From Pseudomonadota bacterium (GTDB lineage: Bacteria > Pseudomonadota > Gammaproteobacteria > Pseudomonadales > Moraxellaceae), in contig JAJZBU010000009.1 in the NCBI GenBank assembly GCA_021851865.1, positions 1-64,000 on the forward strand: a stretch of 64,000 bases of DNA, given 5' to 3'. Position 1 is the first letter of the stretch; every line of letters starts with the position of its first letter. A model generated the notes under the pieces. It worked only from the letters and a program-made list of their open reading frames with translations, was not told where the DNA came from and searched no databases. The translations under genes and the position numbers were made by a program. Positions 7,478-16,163 of this stretch are shown here, piece by piece.

Positions 7478-10228
7478 ATGCCGCAAACCACTTCCCCCTT
7501 CGTCATGCCCGCCGGGCGATTGATCCTGACCGCCAGCCAGCGCCAGAGGCGAACCCTGATCGAGCAGTTGACCGGCGCGGCCGTGCAGGCCGGAGCTCTG
7601 GCGCTGCGCTCGCCAGAGGTCGCTACCCTCGATGAGTTTTTGCAGTCCTGGCTGGATCGGCAACTGTTCAGTGGTGAGCTGCCGGCGGTTTTGCAGAGGG
7701 CTTTGGTCTTGTCGCCGCGGCAGCAGGAGTGGCTCTGGCAACGCGCGATAGCGGAGGTGGAGATCAAGGATCGGCTGCTCTATCGCGACGGGCTGGTCGC
7801 TCAGGCGCAGACGGCAGCAGAGTGGGTCAGCGCCTGGCAATTGCAGGTGCCCGCCGCTGCGGAGACGCGGGAGTATCGCGCCTTCAAGCGCTGGGCGGCG
7901 AAGTTTCACGAGCTTTCTGAAAGCGTCACCCCGGGTGTTCAATGGTTGTCTCCGGGCGAGCTGATGTCGGCGATCACGGCGGCGGTGCCGGCGACGCGCG
8001 CGACTTGGCCGCAGCGGCTGGCGCTTTTCGGTTTTGAGGAACTGACGCCGCAGCAAAACGCGCTCATCGCGGCTTGGCGCGAGATCGGCGTCGATGTCGA
8101 GGAATTGCATCCAGAGGCGCCGCCGGCGGCGCGTGTCAGTCGGGTGGGCTATGCCGATACGCGCAGCGAGCTCTATGCTGCGGCGCGCTGGGCCAAAGCC
8201 GAGATGGCTGCCGGCAAGACCCGCATCACCGTCGTGGTGCCGCAGTTGGCCGCCTTGCGCCCGCTGGTGGAGGAGATCTTCGACGCCGTGTTGCATCCAG
8301 AGGCGCGTTATACCGCCACATCGGGTGGCCGCGACTACAATCTGTCCCTGGGGTTGCCGCTCGCCAGTCAGCCGATCATCGCGACGGCGCTGGCCCTGCT
8401 CAAAGTCACCTACAGTCCAGCGACCTTCGAGCAGCCGTTGTTCTGGTCGTTGCTGCGTTCACCTTACTGGTCGGCGGCGTTCGACGAGTCGGCCGGGCGG
8501 GCGCGGTTGGAAGCAGATGTGCGCGAGTGGTTGCCGCGTTCGGTGTTTTTGGTGCATCTCAAGGGGCGTGCAGATCACCATCGCGATCTGCCGCAGTTGC
8601 ACGCACACCTGTCGACGATGATCCGCCATCGCGTCGAGGCCTACCAGCAGCTGGGGCAGCAGCCGCCCTCGGTGTGGGCCGAGCTGTTCCTCGCCACCTT
8701 GCAGGAAAGCGGGTGGCCAGGCCAGCGCACGCTCAGCTCGGTCGAGCACCAGGCTCAGGAAGCCCTGGTCGCGCTCTTGGCGCACGAGTTTCCTGCCATC
8801 GAGCCGCTGGGCGCGACCCTCGACATCGCCGCCGCCCTGAGCGAACTCACGCTTGCCGCCGAGCACCAACTATTTCAGCCACAGACGGAGGGCGCGCCAC
8901 GCCTGCAAGTCCTGGGTTTGCTTGAGGCCATCGGTATCGGCAGTGAGGCCATCTGGGTCAGCGGCATGGATGATGCCTCCCTGCCTGCACCGGCACGGCC
9001 GCATCCTTTGTTGCCGGCAGCGATACAACGTGCAGCAGGCATTCCCCACGCTTCGGCGGAGCGCGAGCTGCAGTTCTCCCGACAGCTGCTGGATCATCTA
9101 CAGCGCTGTGCTCCGACCTTGATTTTCAGCTACCCGCTGCGTGATGGCGACAAAGCCCTGCGACCTTGCCCACTGATCGTCGGCTATCCGGAGCGACAGG
9201 AGAAAGAGGAGTCGCCCTATTTTGCGGTGACGAATGTGCCGCTGGAATCCCTGCACGACGTCCGCGGTCCGGCGGTGCCGGCGCATGAGCCTCTGTCGGG
9301 AGGCACCGAGCTGCTCAAGAGCCAGGCTATTTGTCCGCTCTGGAGCTTCGTCCGTTATCGTCTTGGCGCCGCTCCCCTGGGGCAACCGGTCGACCAGCTC
9401 GCCGCCAACGATCTCGGCAATATCTACCACTTGGCCTTGGCGCAATTCTGGACGAAGACGGCCACACATCAGCAGCTGCTCAAGCTGATGGGCGAGGGTG
9501 CGCTGGAGTCAGAGGTGGCGACGGCGGTGCATGAGGCTTTTGAGCAGGCCAGCCTGCGTCGGCCGATACCCCTGGGGAGCGTGCTGCAAGCCTGCCTGCA
9601 GGGAAAGCTCAGCGCTGATCTTTTGGCTTGGCTGCAGAGCTGTGAGGTGCCGCGTCAGCCTTTCGAGGTGAAGGAGGTAGAGCAGCGACGCGAGATCGAG
9701 CTCGCGGGCATACGCATCAAGACCCGGGCCGACCGCATCGATCAGATCCTGCCGAAAGACGGTCTCGTCGTTATCGACTACAAGACCGGCTCCAGCGATC
9801 GCTGGAAGAGCTGGCGCGAGAAGCGGATCAGCGAACCGCAGGTGCCGCTCTACTGCGTCGACCTCATCGCCAGCGGTGAACAGGTGACCGGCGCCGCCCT
9901 GGCGGGACTGCGCTGGGACAAGGGCAAGCTCGATGGTTTTCAGGGCGTGACCGAGAACGACGGAGTCTTGCCCGATGTGTTTTCCTTGGCTACGAATCTC
10001 GCCGCGCGATTCTCGGTCTTCGACGCCCAGCTCCACCCGAACTGGAAGACTTTGTTGGCGTTTTGGAATGAAGCACTCGTCGCTCTGGCGCGTGAGGTTG
10101 CGGAAGGCGAGGCCAGTCTGCGCGTGCGCCGCCTGGCGGATCTCGCCCATTGTCCGGTCAAGCCGGTGCTGCGGCTACCAGAGCTGGAGCGCTTTCTCTC
10201 CGATTTGAATGAAGGGAGCCTGCCATGA
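7478..10228 (+). CDS. AddB-like DNA repair nuclease (PD-(D/E)XK)
   Basis: 916-aa protein of the family annotated as probable DNA repair protein, partner of an AddA/RecB-like helicase. The N-terminus (GRLILTASQRQRRTLIEQL) resembles the inactivated helicase start of AddB proteins. The C-terminal nuclease has RADRID, then GLVVIDYKTG (catalytic Asp and Lys), then SEPQVPLYCVDL with the conserved Gln/Tyr. I see no obvious four-Cys iron-sulfur arrangement flanking it. The ATG at 7478 has CAGGAA about 8 nt upstream. The stop overlaps the start of the helicase gene by 4 nt (ATGA), so the two are translated together. Probable role: double-strand-break end resection. Confidence 0.8.
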   Translation: MPQTTSPFVMPAGRLILTASQRQRRTLIEQLTGAAVQAGALALRSPEVATLDEFLQSWLDRQLFSGELPAVLQRALVLSPRQQEWLWQRAIAEVEIKDRLLYRDGLVAQAQTAAEWVSAWQLQVPAAAETREYRAFKRWAAKFHELSESVTPGVQWLSPGELMSAITAAVPATRATWPQRLALFGFEELTPQQNALIAAWREIGVDVEELHPEAPPAARVSRVGYADTRSELYAAARWAKAEMAAGKTRITVVVPQLAALRPLVEEIFDAVLHPEARYTATSGGRDYNLSLGLPLASQPIIATALALLKVTYSPATFEQPLFWSLLRSPYWSAAFDESAGRARLEADVREWLPRSVFLVHLKGRADHHRDLPQLHAHLSTMIRHRVEAYQQLGQQPPSVWAELFLATLQESGWPGQRTLSSVEHQAQEALVALLAHEFPAIEPLGATLDIAAALSELTLAAEHQLFQPQTEGAPRLQVLGLLEAIGIGSEAIWVSGMDDASLPAPARPHPLLPAAIQRAAGIPHASAERELQFSRQLLDHLQRCAPTLIFSYPLRDGDKALRPCPLIVGYPERQEKEESPYFAVTNVPLESLHDVRGPAVPAHEPLSGGTELLKSQAICPLWSFVRYRLGAAPLGQPVDQLAANDLGNIYHLALAQFWTKTATHQQLLKLMGEGALESEVATAVHEAFEQASLRRPIPLGSVLQACLQGKLSADLLAWLQSCEVPRQPFEVKEVEQRREIELAGIRIKTRADRIDQILPKDGLVVIDYKTGSSDRWKSWREKRISEPQVPLYCVDLIASGEQVTGAALAGLRWDKGKLDGFQGVTENDGVLPDVFSLATNLAARFSVFDAQLHPNWKTLLAFWNEALVALAREVAEGEASLRVRRLADLAHCPVKPVLRLPELERFLSDLNEGSLP

Positions 10229-13200
10229 CGGCGATTCGTGATGCCGCTGAGCGTGAACGCGCCCTCGCCGTCGAACAGTCGTTCATCATTCAGGCGCCTG
10301 CGGGGTCGGGCAAGACCAGTTTGCTGACGCAACGCTTTCTCGGTCTGCTGGTCAGCGTCGATCGCCCCGAGCAGATTCTGGCCATCACCTTCACCCGCAA
10401 GGCCGCCGGTGAGATGCAGCATCGCATCATGGCGATGCTGGAAGACGCCGCCGCCGTACTCGCCGAAGATCGCCCCGAGCCGACGAACGAGCACGAGCAG
10501 CGTGCGCATGCGCTGGCGACGGCAGCCCTCCGTCACGCCCAGGCGAGGCGCTGGGGGCTGCTGGAGAATCCAGCCATGCTGCGGGTGCAGACCATCGACG
10601 CCTTCTGTGCGTCCCTGGTGCGACAGATGCCGCTGTTGTCGCAGATGGGCTCGACTTTGGAGCCGGCCGAGCGGCCCGAGGTCCTCTACCTGCAAGCCGC
10701 GCGCAACACCCTGGCGCAGATCGAGGCCGGGGATGATGTCGCCGCGGCGGTACAGACTCTGCTCGCCCACCTCGCTTTCAATGTCGAGAAACTGGAGGCG
10801 CTCCTGGTCGGCTTGTTGGCCAAGCGTGATCAGTGGATACGCCTGTTGGCGCCGCTATGGCAGGATGTCCGCGGTGATGCGCCATTGAGTGACCCTTTGC
10901 GCGAATTCTTGCAAGGGAGTCTGGCGGCGATGGTGCTGGGGAATCTGGCGACAGCAGCGAAACTCGCTAGCCATCTGCAGCCGCTACGGCCTTTCATTCA
11001 ATACGCCGCCGGTCATCGCGCAGAGCATGCGGCGCTGACTGTTCTTGCCGCCTGGGACGGATATTTCAGCGGCGGCATCGCTGATCTGGCCATCTGGCGT
11101 GCGCTGCGTCAGTGGCTGCTCACCCAAGATGGTGCGGTGCGCAAGAGGCTCACCCAGGCGGAGGGGTTCCCCGCGGCGAAAGACGGCGGTACACCGGCGG
11201 TGAAAGAAAACTGTCTCGCTCTCCTCGCCGCCCTGCCGGCGACGGTGGTCGAGGCGCTGCGGGCGAACGCGGCTCTGCCGGATCCGGCCTATCCGGAGCA
11301 TGATCTCGCCGCCATCGGCGCGCTGCTGGTGGTCTTGAAGCAGGCGGCGCTGGAACTGATGCTGGTGTTTGCGTCGGCCGGTGCGGTGGACTTTGCCGAG
11401 ATTCAAGGGCGCGCCCTGCTGGCGCTCGGTGACGACTGCGATCCCAGCGATCTGGCCCTGAGCCTGGATTACCAGCTGCGCCACCTCCTGGTCGATGAAT
11501 TTCAAGACACCTCGCATGCCCAGTTTCATTTGCTGGAGAGGTTGACCGCTGCCTGGGTGCCGGGAGACGGACACACCATCACCGTGGTCGGCGATCCCAT
11601 GCAGAGTATCTATCGCTTCCGCGAAGCGGACGTCGGTCTGTTTCTCAAGGCGCAGCAGAGCGGCATCGGGCATCTGCCGCTCGAGTCCCTGGTGTTGCGC
11701 GCCAATTTTCGTTCGACGGCCGGCATCGTCGACTGGAACAACGCCACGTTCGCACGGGTCTTTCCCGCCACCAGCGACATCGCCACTGGCGCGGTCAGCT
11801 ATTCCCGCTCGGATGGCGTCAAGCCGGCGGATACAGCGGCCCCGGTCACCGTCTGGCCTTATTATGGTCTGCCGGGCGAGAGCGAAGCTGCCGACATTCT
11901 CGGTATCCTGCGCGACGCGCAGCGAACAGCGGGGGAGAGCGTCGCTATTTTGGTGCGCACCCGTAATGACGTGGTCGACATCGCGCACGAATTGCGCCAG
12001 CACGGCGTGCCCTACCGCGCCGTCGAAATCGAACGCTTGAGCGGACGTCAATCCATCCAGGACATGATGGCGCTGACCCGGGCTCTGCTGACTCTGGCCG
12101 ATCGCATCCATTGGTTGGCCATTTTGCGCGCCCCCTGGTGCGGTCTGACTCTGGTCGATCTGTTCGCCCTGGTCGGCGCGCAGGACGCCGTCAAACGAAC
12201 GGTCTGGGAGCAGATGAACCGCGCCGAGGTCATCGCCACCTTGAGCGCTGACGGGCAACAGCGTCTGGCGCGCGTGCGCGCGGTCGTGGCTGGCTTGTTG
12301 GCGGAGAGCGGTCGCCTCTCCTTGCGTCAGCAGGTCGAGAAAGCCTGGTGGCAGCTGGGTGGCGATCGGCTGTTGCAAAGCGCGGCGGAGATGCAGGACG
12401 CCATGACCTTCTTTGCCCTCCTCTCCGCCTTGGAGACGCGGGGCGGTCTCGATGAGGCGAGTTTCGATGACGAGGTAGACCGTCTTTTCGCGACGCCGGA
12501 AGCGGCGCCAGACATCGTCGAAATTCTGACCATCCACAAATCGAAAGGACTGGAGTTCGACACCGTCATTCTGCCTGGGCTCGGTCGTCGGCCACGCGCC
12601 GAGGACCCAGCTCTGCTGTTGTGGGAAGAACTGGCACAGGCGGAGCGCGCCGATGCCGGCCTGCTCCTGGCCCCGATCCGGCATGCGGCGACCGCCGACA
12701 GTCCGATCTATGAATACATCGCCGTGCTCAAGCAGGTGAAGGCGCAGCATGAAGCCGTACGCTTGCTATACGTCGCGGCGACGCGGGCGAAGCGCCGGCT
12801 GCACCTGCTGGCGCGCGCCAACCTGAGAGCTGACGGTGAAGTCAGTCCCACCCAGGGATCGGGTCTGGCGCTGTTATGGCCGGCCCTGGCAGCGCACTTC
12901 ACGACCGCTCCCGCGGAGGAGACCGAAGAGCGCGAATGCGAACGCACTTTGGCATGGGCGGATCTGCCGGTGCCGCCGCTACGCCGCCTGCCGCTGTCGA
13001 CGTTCGCCGTCTTGCCCGCCCTGCCGGCAGCGCCGCCCCTTGCCCGTATCAGCGCTGTCCCATCACCGATCACGACCAGCGATCATCATCGCGTCCTGGG
13101 CATCGTCGCGCATCGTCTGCTCGAGGAGTTTGCGCGTCAGGGCTTGGCGGCTTGGTCCGGGGACCGTTTGCGAGCACAGCGAGCACAACTGGTCCATCTG

Positions 13201-13578
13201 CTGACGCGGCATGGGCTGGTCGGTGATCGCGAGGCCGCCGTCGAGGAACTCATCGACTTGCTCGCCGCCTGCTTGGGTGAAAACCGATTTCGCTGGATTT
13301 TTGATCCGGCGCATGTGCTGTGGCCTGAGTTCGAGGTCCTGATGCCGGACGAGGGTGTGCTCCGCCGGCGTCGTCTCGATTTGCTGTTCCGGGACGGAGA
13401 TGGAGTGCACTGGATCGTCGACTGGAAGTCCGATTATGGCCATTTTGATGATGAGTCCCTGGTGCGCGCGCATAGCGAGCAGCTACAGCGCTACCGCACG
13501 GCGATTCAGTCGCTGGCGCCGGGACTTGTGCGCGCCGGCGTCTATTCTTTGCATCAGGCGCGCTTTGTGGAAATGTGA
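10225..13578 (+). CDS. AddA/RecB-like UvrD-family helicase-nuclease
   Basis: 1117-aa superfamily 1A helicase with every motif in order: Walker A QAPAGSGKTSL (about residue 27), Ia AITFTRKAAGEM, II LLVDEFQDTSHAQF, III VVGDPMQSIYRFREAD, IV LRANFRST, V ILTIHKSKGLEFD, VI RLLYVAATRAKRRLHLLA. The C-terminus carries a RecB-type nuclease, with RRRLDLLF and then HWIVDWKSDYG, the Asp and Lys of the active site. It forms an overlapping pair with the AddB-like gene. Together they should resect DNA ends and load RecA. I call it AddA-like rather than RecB because no RecC- or RecD-like gene is present here; the exact subfamily needs a tree. Confidence 0.85.
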   Translation: MTAIRDAAERERALAVEQSFIIQAPAGSGKTSLLTQRFLGLLVSVDRPEQILAITFTRKAAGEMQHRIMAMLEDAAAVLAEDRPEPTNEHEQRAHALATAALRHAQARRWGLLENPAMLRVQTIDAFCASLVRQMPLLSQMGSTLEPAERPEVLYLQAARNTLAQIEAGDDVAAAVQTLLAHLAFNVEKLEALLVGLLAKRDQWIRLLAPLWQDVRGDAPLSDPLREFLQGSLAAMVLGNLATAAKLASHLQPLRPFIQYAAGHRAEHAALTVLAAWDGYFSGGIADLAIWRALRQWLLTQDGAVRKRLTQAEGFPAAKDGGTPAVKENCLALLAALPATVVEALRANAALPDPAYPEHDLAAIGALLVVLKQAALELMLVFASAGAVDFAEIQGRALLALGDDCDPSDLALSLDYQLRHLLVDEFQDTSHAQFHLLERLTAAWVPGDGHTITVVGDPMQSIYRFREADVGLFLKAQQSGIGHLPLESLVLRANFRSTAGIVDWNNATFARVFPATSDIATGAVSYSRSDGVKPADTAAPVTVWPYYGLPGESEAADILGILRDAQRTAGESVAILVRTRNDVVDIAHELRQHGVPYRAVEIERLSGRQSIQDMMALTRALLTLADRIHWLAILRAPWCGLTLVDLFALVGAQDAVKRTVWEQMNRAEVIATLSADGQQRLARVRAVVAGLLAESGRLSLRQQVEKAWWQLGGDRLLQSAAEMQDAMTFFALLSALETRGGLDEASFDDEVDRLFATPEAAPDIVEILTIHKSKGLEFDTVILPGLGRRPRAEDPALLLWEELAQAERADAGLLLAPIRHAATADSPIYEYIAVLKQVKAQHEAVRLLYVAATRAKRRLHLLARANLRADGEVSPTQGSGLALLWPALAAHFTTAPAEETEERECERTLAWADLPVPPLRRLPLSTFAVLPALPAAPPLARISAVPSPITTSDHHRVLGIVAHRLLEEFARQGLAAWSGDRLRAQRAQLVHLLTRHGLVGDREAAVEELIDLLAACLGENRFRWIFDPAHVLWPEFEVLMPDEGVLRRRRLDLLFRDGDGVHWIVDWKSDYGHFDDESLVRAHSEQLQRYRTAIQSLAPGLVRAGVYSLHQARFVEM

Positions 13579-13939
13579 AGCGGCTGAGTTCGCCGCGTGA
13601 TCGAGCCCTGGCGGAGCCATGTGAGGCCTCCTGTTGCGTGAGCGTCGCCTAAGCGTCTTGAATTTCGGTCATATTTGGGTTAGGATGGCCACCCGCAGGT
13701 TTCCGCTTTCGTCACCGGTGCGTCTAGTTCGCGCTATGCCGTAGTCGTGTCGGTGGGTATCGAGCTGATATGGCGATGGATCACCATGGCGGTGTGGTAG
13801 ATGGCTGAATTGGACCTCGCATCGCTGGCGCAGACCGCGCGACCGGAAGATCTGTCCTCTTTCTCGTTTTTCAATATCAAAGGGATTTGTTAAAACATTC
13901 GACCATTCAGACGTCTTGCAGGCGTCGTGAGAGGAACCC
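13579..13939 (+). other. 361-nt intergenic leader region upstream of the ODP-like gene
   Basis: It contains the sigma-70-like promoter at 13658-13686, then a leader of about 245 nt before the next start. Two tiny overlapping frames lie inside: a 12-codon one from ATG 13770 and a 30-codon one (13801-13893, MAELDLASLAQTARPEDL...GIC) whose ATG overlaps the stop of the first. Neither has a strong SD. No tRNA, known riboswitch or intrinsic terminator was recognised. Confidence 0.4.
13658..13686 (+). promoter_or_regulatory. Sigma-70-like promoter upstream of the ODP-like gene
   Basis: TTGAAT (13658-13663), 17-nt spacer, TAGGAT (13681-13686). Predicted start near 13693, leaving an unusually long untranslated leader before ATG 13940. 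Confidence 0.5.
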
Positions 13940-14788
13940 ATGTTGGACCAAACCTTGCGGCCGTCGGTGCTGTTCCGTGATGCAGGTCATGTCTGCCTAT
14001 GCTTTCGCGAGTCAGATCAGACCAGCGTCGAGAGCAACCAGTATGTCATCGTGCATGCGGAGCATGCCGCCATTCTTGATCCGGGCGGCGACCTCAGTTT
14101 CAAGGGACTGTTGCAGGCCCTCGGTGAGCACATCGACATGTCCAAGCTGGACTACATCCTCGCCTCTCACCAGGACCCCGATGTCATCGCCTCCCTGCCG
14201 CGCTGGCTTTTGCACAGCAGTGCTCAGGTCGTGATTCCTGCGCTCTGGGAGCGTTTCCTGCCGCACCTGGTCTCGGACATGATCAGCGATCATCTCAAAG
14301 TGCACCTCGCGGAAAGACTCGTTGCTCTGCCCGATGCCGGTGGACGGATCCATCTCGCTGGCGCACAGATCCTCGTCTTGCCGGCGCATTTTCTGCATTC
14401 ACCGGGCAATTTCAGCTATTACGACACGCATGCGCGAGTCCTGTTCAGTGGCGATATCGGCTCTGCTACGAATGTCAGGGATCTGCATGATGTCGTCGAA
14501 GATTTTCAGGCGCATGAACCGGCCCTGCGCGCTTTTCACCAGCGCTATATGAGCTCGAACAGTGTCGCCCGCCGCTGGATCGCCATGATCCGGCAACTGG
14601 ACGTGCAGATCATCGCGCCGCAGCACGGCCCGAGTTTCGTCGGGCCGACGATGGTCGAGCAGTTCCTCTCCTGGCTGGAGACACTGCCGATGGGCGTCGA
14701 TCGGATCGACGAGCTTCCCTACGAGATCCCCCCTCTGAGCACGGAGGAGGCGATCGAAGATACGCAGGCGAAAACATCGGCGCAGTGA
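13940..14788 (+). CDS. ODP-like oxygen-binding di-iron protein (metallo-beta-lactamase fold)
   Basis: 282-aa soluble protein of the flavodiiron/MBL superfamily without a flavodoxin domain. Likely metal ligands are visible: LASHQDPDV (H-x-D-x-D, about residues 74-79), PAHFLHSPGNF, LFSGDIG and APQHGPSF, matching His, His, Asp and His positions of di-iron flavodiiron cores. The N-terminal FRDAGHVCLCF and ESNQYVIV fit the ODP family, which senses oxygen for chemotaxis in spirochaetes and occurs widely in proteobacteria. SD GAGAGGAA lies upstream of the ATG. No che gene is adjacent, so its partner is unknown. A generic MBL hydrolase is the alternative, but the HxDxD motif and SPGNFSY loop favour ODP. 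Confidence 0.72.
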   Translation: MLDQTLRPSVLFRDAGHVCLCFRESDQTSVESNQYVIVHAEHAAILDPGGDLSFKGLLQALGEHIDMSKLDYILASHQDPDVIASLPRWLLHSSAQVVIPALWERFLPHLVSDMISDHLKVHLAERLVALPDAGGRIHLAGAQILVLPAHFLHSPGNFSYYDTHARVLFSGDIGSATNVRDLHDVVEDFQAHEPALRAFHQRYMSSNSVARRWIAMIRQLDVQIIAPQHGPSFVGPTMVEQFLSWLETLPMGVDRIDELPYEIPPLSTEEAIEDTQAKTSAQ

Positions 14789-14809
14789 CCCGCCCGGCGT
14801 AGAATTTTT

Positions 14810-15520
14810 TTAGGCCATCTGCTGGATGAGTAGTCCCTGCGGCGTCGGCATGGTGCCTTGTTGGGCCATCTCCTGCTGCAGGTTCTGCAGGAAACTGCTC
14901 AGAGAAGCACTGCCCGCCGTCGTGCTGGAGGAGGCAGCGTTGCCGAGGGCCGAGCTCAGCGATTGAAAGCTGCTCTCAAGCGGTGACAGGGCCGAACTGC
15001 CATTGATCGTCGATGTGCTGCCGGCGACCTGAGAAGACAGATTGTTCAGTTGGTTCTGAAAGCTGCTGTAGACATTGGCGCCGTTCGCCGCGGATTGCGA
15101 CATGCTCTGCAGGGAGCTGAACAGACTCTGCATGAAGGTGGCCAGGGCCTGCTGCGCCTGCACGGCGCTGCTCGATGCATTGCTCGCGCTCACCCCATTC
15201 GTCCCGGCACTGCCATCGCCGTCGCCATCGGCAGTGCTGCTACCCGTGCTGCTGTTGCTGGCGCTGTTGCTGGCGCTGAGCGCGGACGTGTTCAGCCCAC
15301 TCATGCTCAAGGCGCCGAGGATGCTATTCAGCATGGCGCGACCGTGTCCGTGATGACGCAAGACGGTGTTGCCGCTGACACTGGTTGTCGTTCCCTGGTT
15401 TTGTGCGCCCGAGACGGCGTTCGTCGCCTGCGTCGGAACAAGGCCATTCAAGCCCAGTGCGTTGGTCGTCTGTTGATAGGGGTTGAACAAGCTCTGCTGT
15501 AACGCGTTGTTGACGTTCAT
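14810..15520 (-). CDS. Ser/Ala/Gln-rich low-complexity protein, function unknown
   Basis: 236-aa product with no recognisable domain. The first third is Asn/Gln/Thr-rich (NVNNALQQSLFNPYQQTTNA), the centre is a Ser/Asn/Gly linker with a GDGDG element, and the C-terminal half is a Ser/Gln/Ala-rich helical region with repeated SLQS/SSFQ/SLSS phrases. There is no cleavable signal peptide and no membrane helix. The ATG at 15520 has CAGGA about 9 nt upstream; longer frames lack support. It is convergent with the ODP-like gene (22 nt apart). Composition suggests a secreted or structural filament-like protein, but nothing in the sequence proves this. Confidence 0.6.
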   Translation of the reverse strand: MNVNNALQQSLFNPYQQTTNALGLNGLVPTQATNAVSGAQNQGTTTSVSGNTVLRHHGHGRAMLNSILGALSMSGLNTSALSASNSASNSSTGSSTADGDGDGSAGTNGVSASNASSSAVQAQQALATFMQSLFSSLQSMSQSAANGANVYSSFQNQLNNLSSQVAGSTSTINGSSALSPLESSFQSLSSALGNAASSSTTAGSASLSSFLQNLQQEMAQQGTMPTPQGLLIQQMA

Positions 15521-15836
15521 GCTGGCGATCCTGGTGGATGATTTCAGCGATGAGCAAGCCATTTTCATGCCAGGCACGACAAGCGGCGAGACCTCTTGTC
15601 GCGTAGGTCCGCCATAGATCTCTAGTATCTTGGTTTTTATGGCTTTTTGTTTTTCTGCGCGGCTATCGTGAGAGTTGGTCTGTCGCTATGGCGGTGCAAA
15701 TCACCGGCGAAGAATGGCCGCTACAGAGGCAGGTGATGGCCGGGTTTGCCGGTTGGGGAGGTGAGGATTTTTATGGGATGGAACGAAGCTGAGAATGTCG
15801 CGGATGGCCTTCCTTGGCGCACCGAAGGAGATGGTG
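15521..15836. other. 316-nt non-coding stretch with a small hairpin
   Basis: Between the Ser-rich gene and the 74-aa gene there is a 7-bp inverted repeat (15577-15583 with 15595-15601, CGACAAG/CTTGTCG) in the presumed leader of the Ser-rich gene, then an A/T-rich patch (15625-15655) that may hold its promoter. No convincing -35/-10 pair, RNA gene or ORF with an SD was found. Confidence 0.3.
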
Positions 15837-16061
15837 TCAAGCGATATGCAGATCATGGTTGTTGATGCATAAGTGCTGGTGCTGCATCAGGAGTGACAGG
15901 ATATTTCGTTTGTCCTCAGGGCTGAGCGATACACCCTTGTCATCGATACGGCCGATTTTGCTCATTTCGACGAACTCGCGCAGGAGAGGGGTGGCGGCGT
16001 ACACCGTCTTACTCGATTGGCAGACACGCAGAAGTATCAGTGCCATGCTGTTTTTCATCAT
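15837..16061 (-). CDS. Small hypothetical protein (74 aa) with hairpin-masked start
   Basis: A 74-codon frame opens with two ATG codons (16061, 16058) behind a strong SD, GGAGG, 5-8 nt upstream. The product begins MMKNSMALILLRVCQ, has an amphipathic middle (TPLLREFVEMSKIGRIDD), then LSPEDKRNILSLLMQHQHLC. No known domain, signal peptide or membrane helix is evident. The SD and the first A of the start codon lie in the arm of a 9-bp hairpin (16061-16090), so translation may be conditional. It follows the TPR-ATP-grasp gene by about 100 nt on the same strand. Function unknown. Confidence 0.5.
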   Translation of the reverse strand: MMKNSMALILLRVCQSSKTVYAATPLLREFVEMSKIGRIDDKGVSLSPEDKRNILSLLMQHQHLCINNHDLHIA

Positions 16062-16090
16062 AGGAACCTCCACTGTATCGAAGGTTCCTA
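16061..16090 (-). promoter_or_regulatory. Hairpin sequestering a ribosome binding site
   Basis: Perfect 9-bp inverted repeat TAGGAACCT (16061-16069) and AGGTTCCTA (16082-16090), 12-nt loop. In the minus-strand RNA the 3' arm includes the AGG of the SD, the whole SD-to-AUG spacer and the A of AUG. This geometry is that of an RNA thermometer or an attenuated leader. Confidence 0.55.
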
Positions 16091-16163
16091 GACTCAAGCT
16101 TTCCTATGACAGATGCATGATGAAATGATGATTTACATGGTGACGGAAACGCCGGAAGAATCA

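Noticed and set aside
7280-8296. 338-codon minus-strand frame in the fsr/addB-like divergent region
   Set aside because: Arg/Leu-rich shadow of the AddB-like gene and the intergenic region, without SD or motifs.
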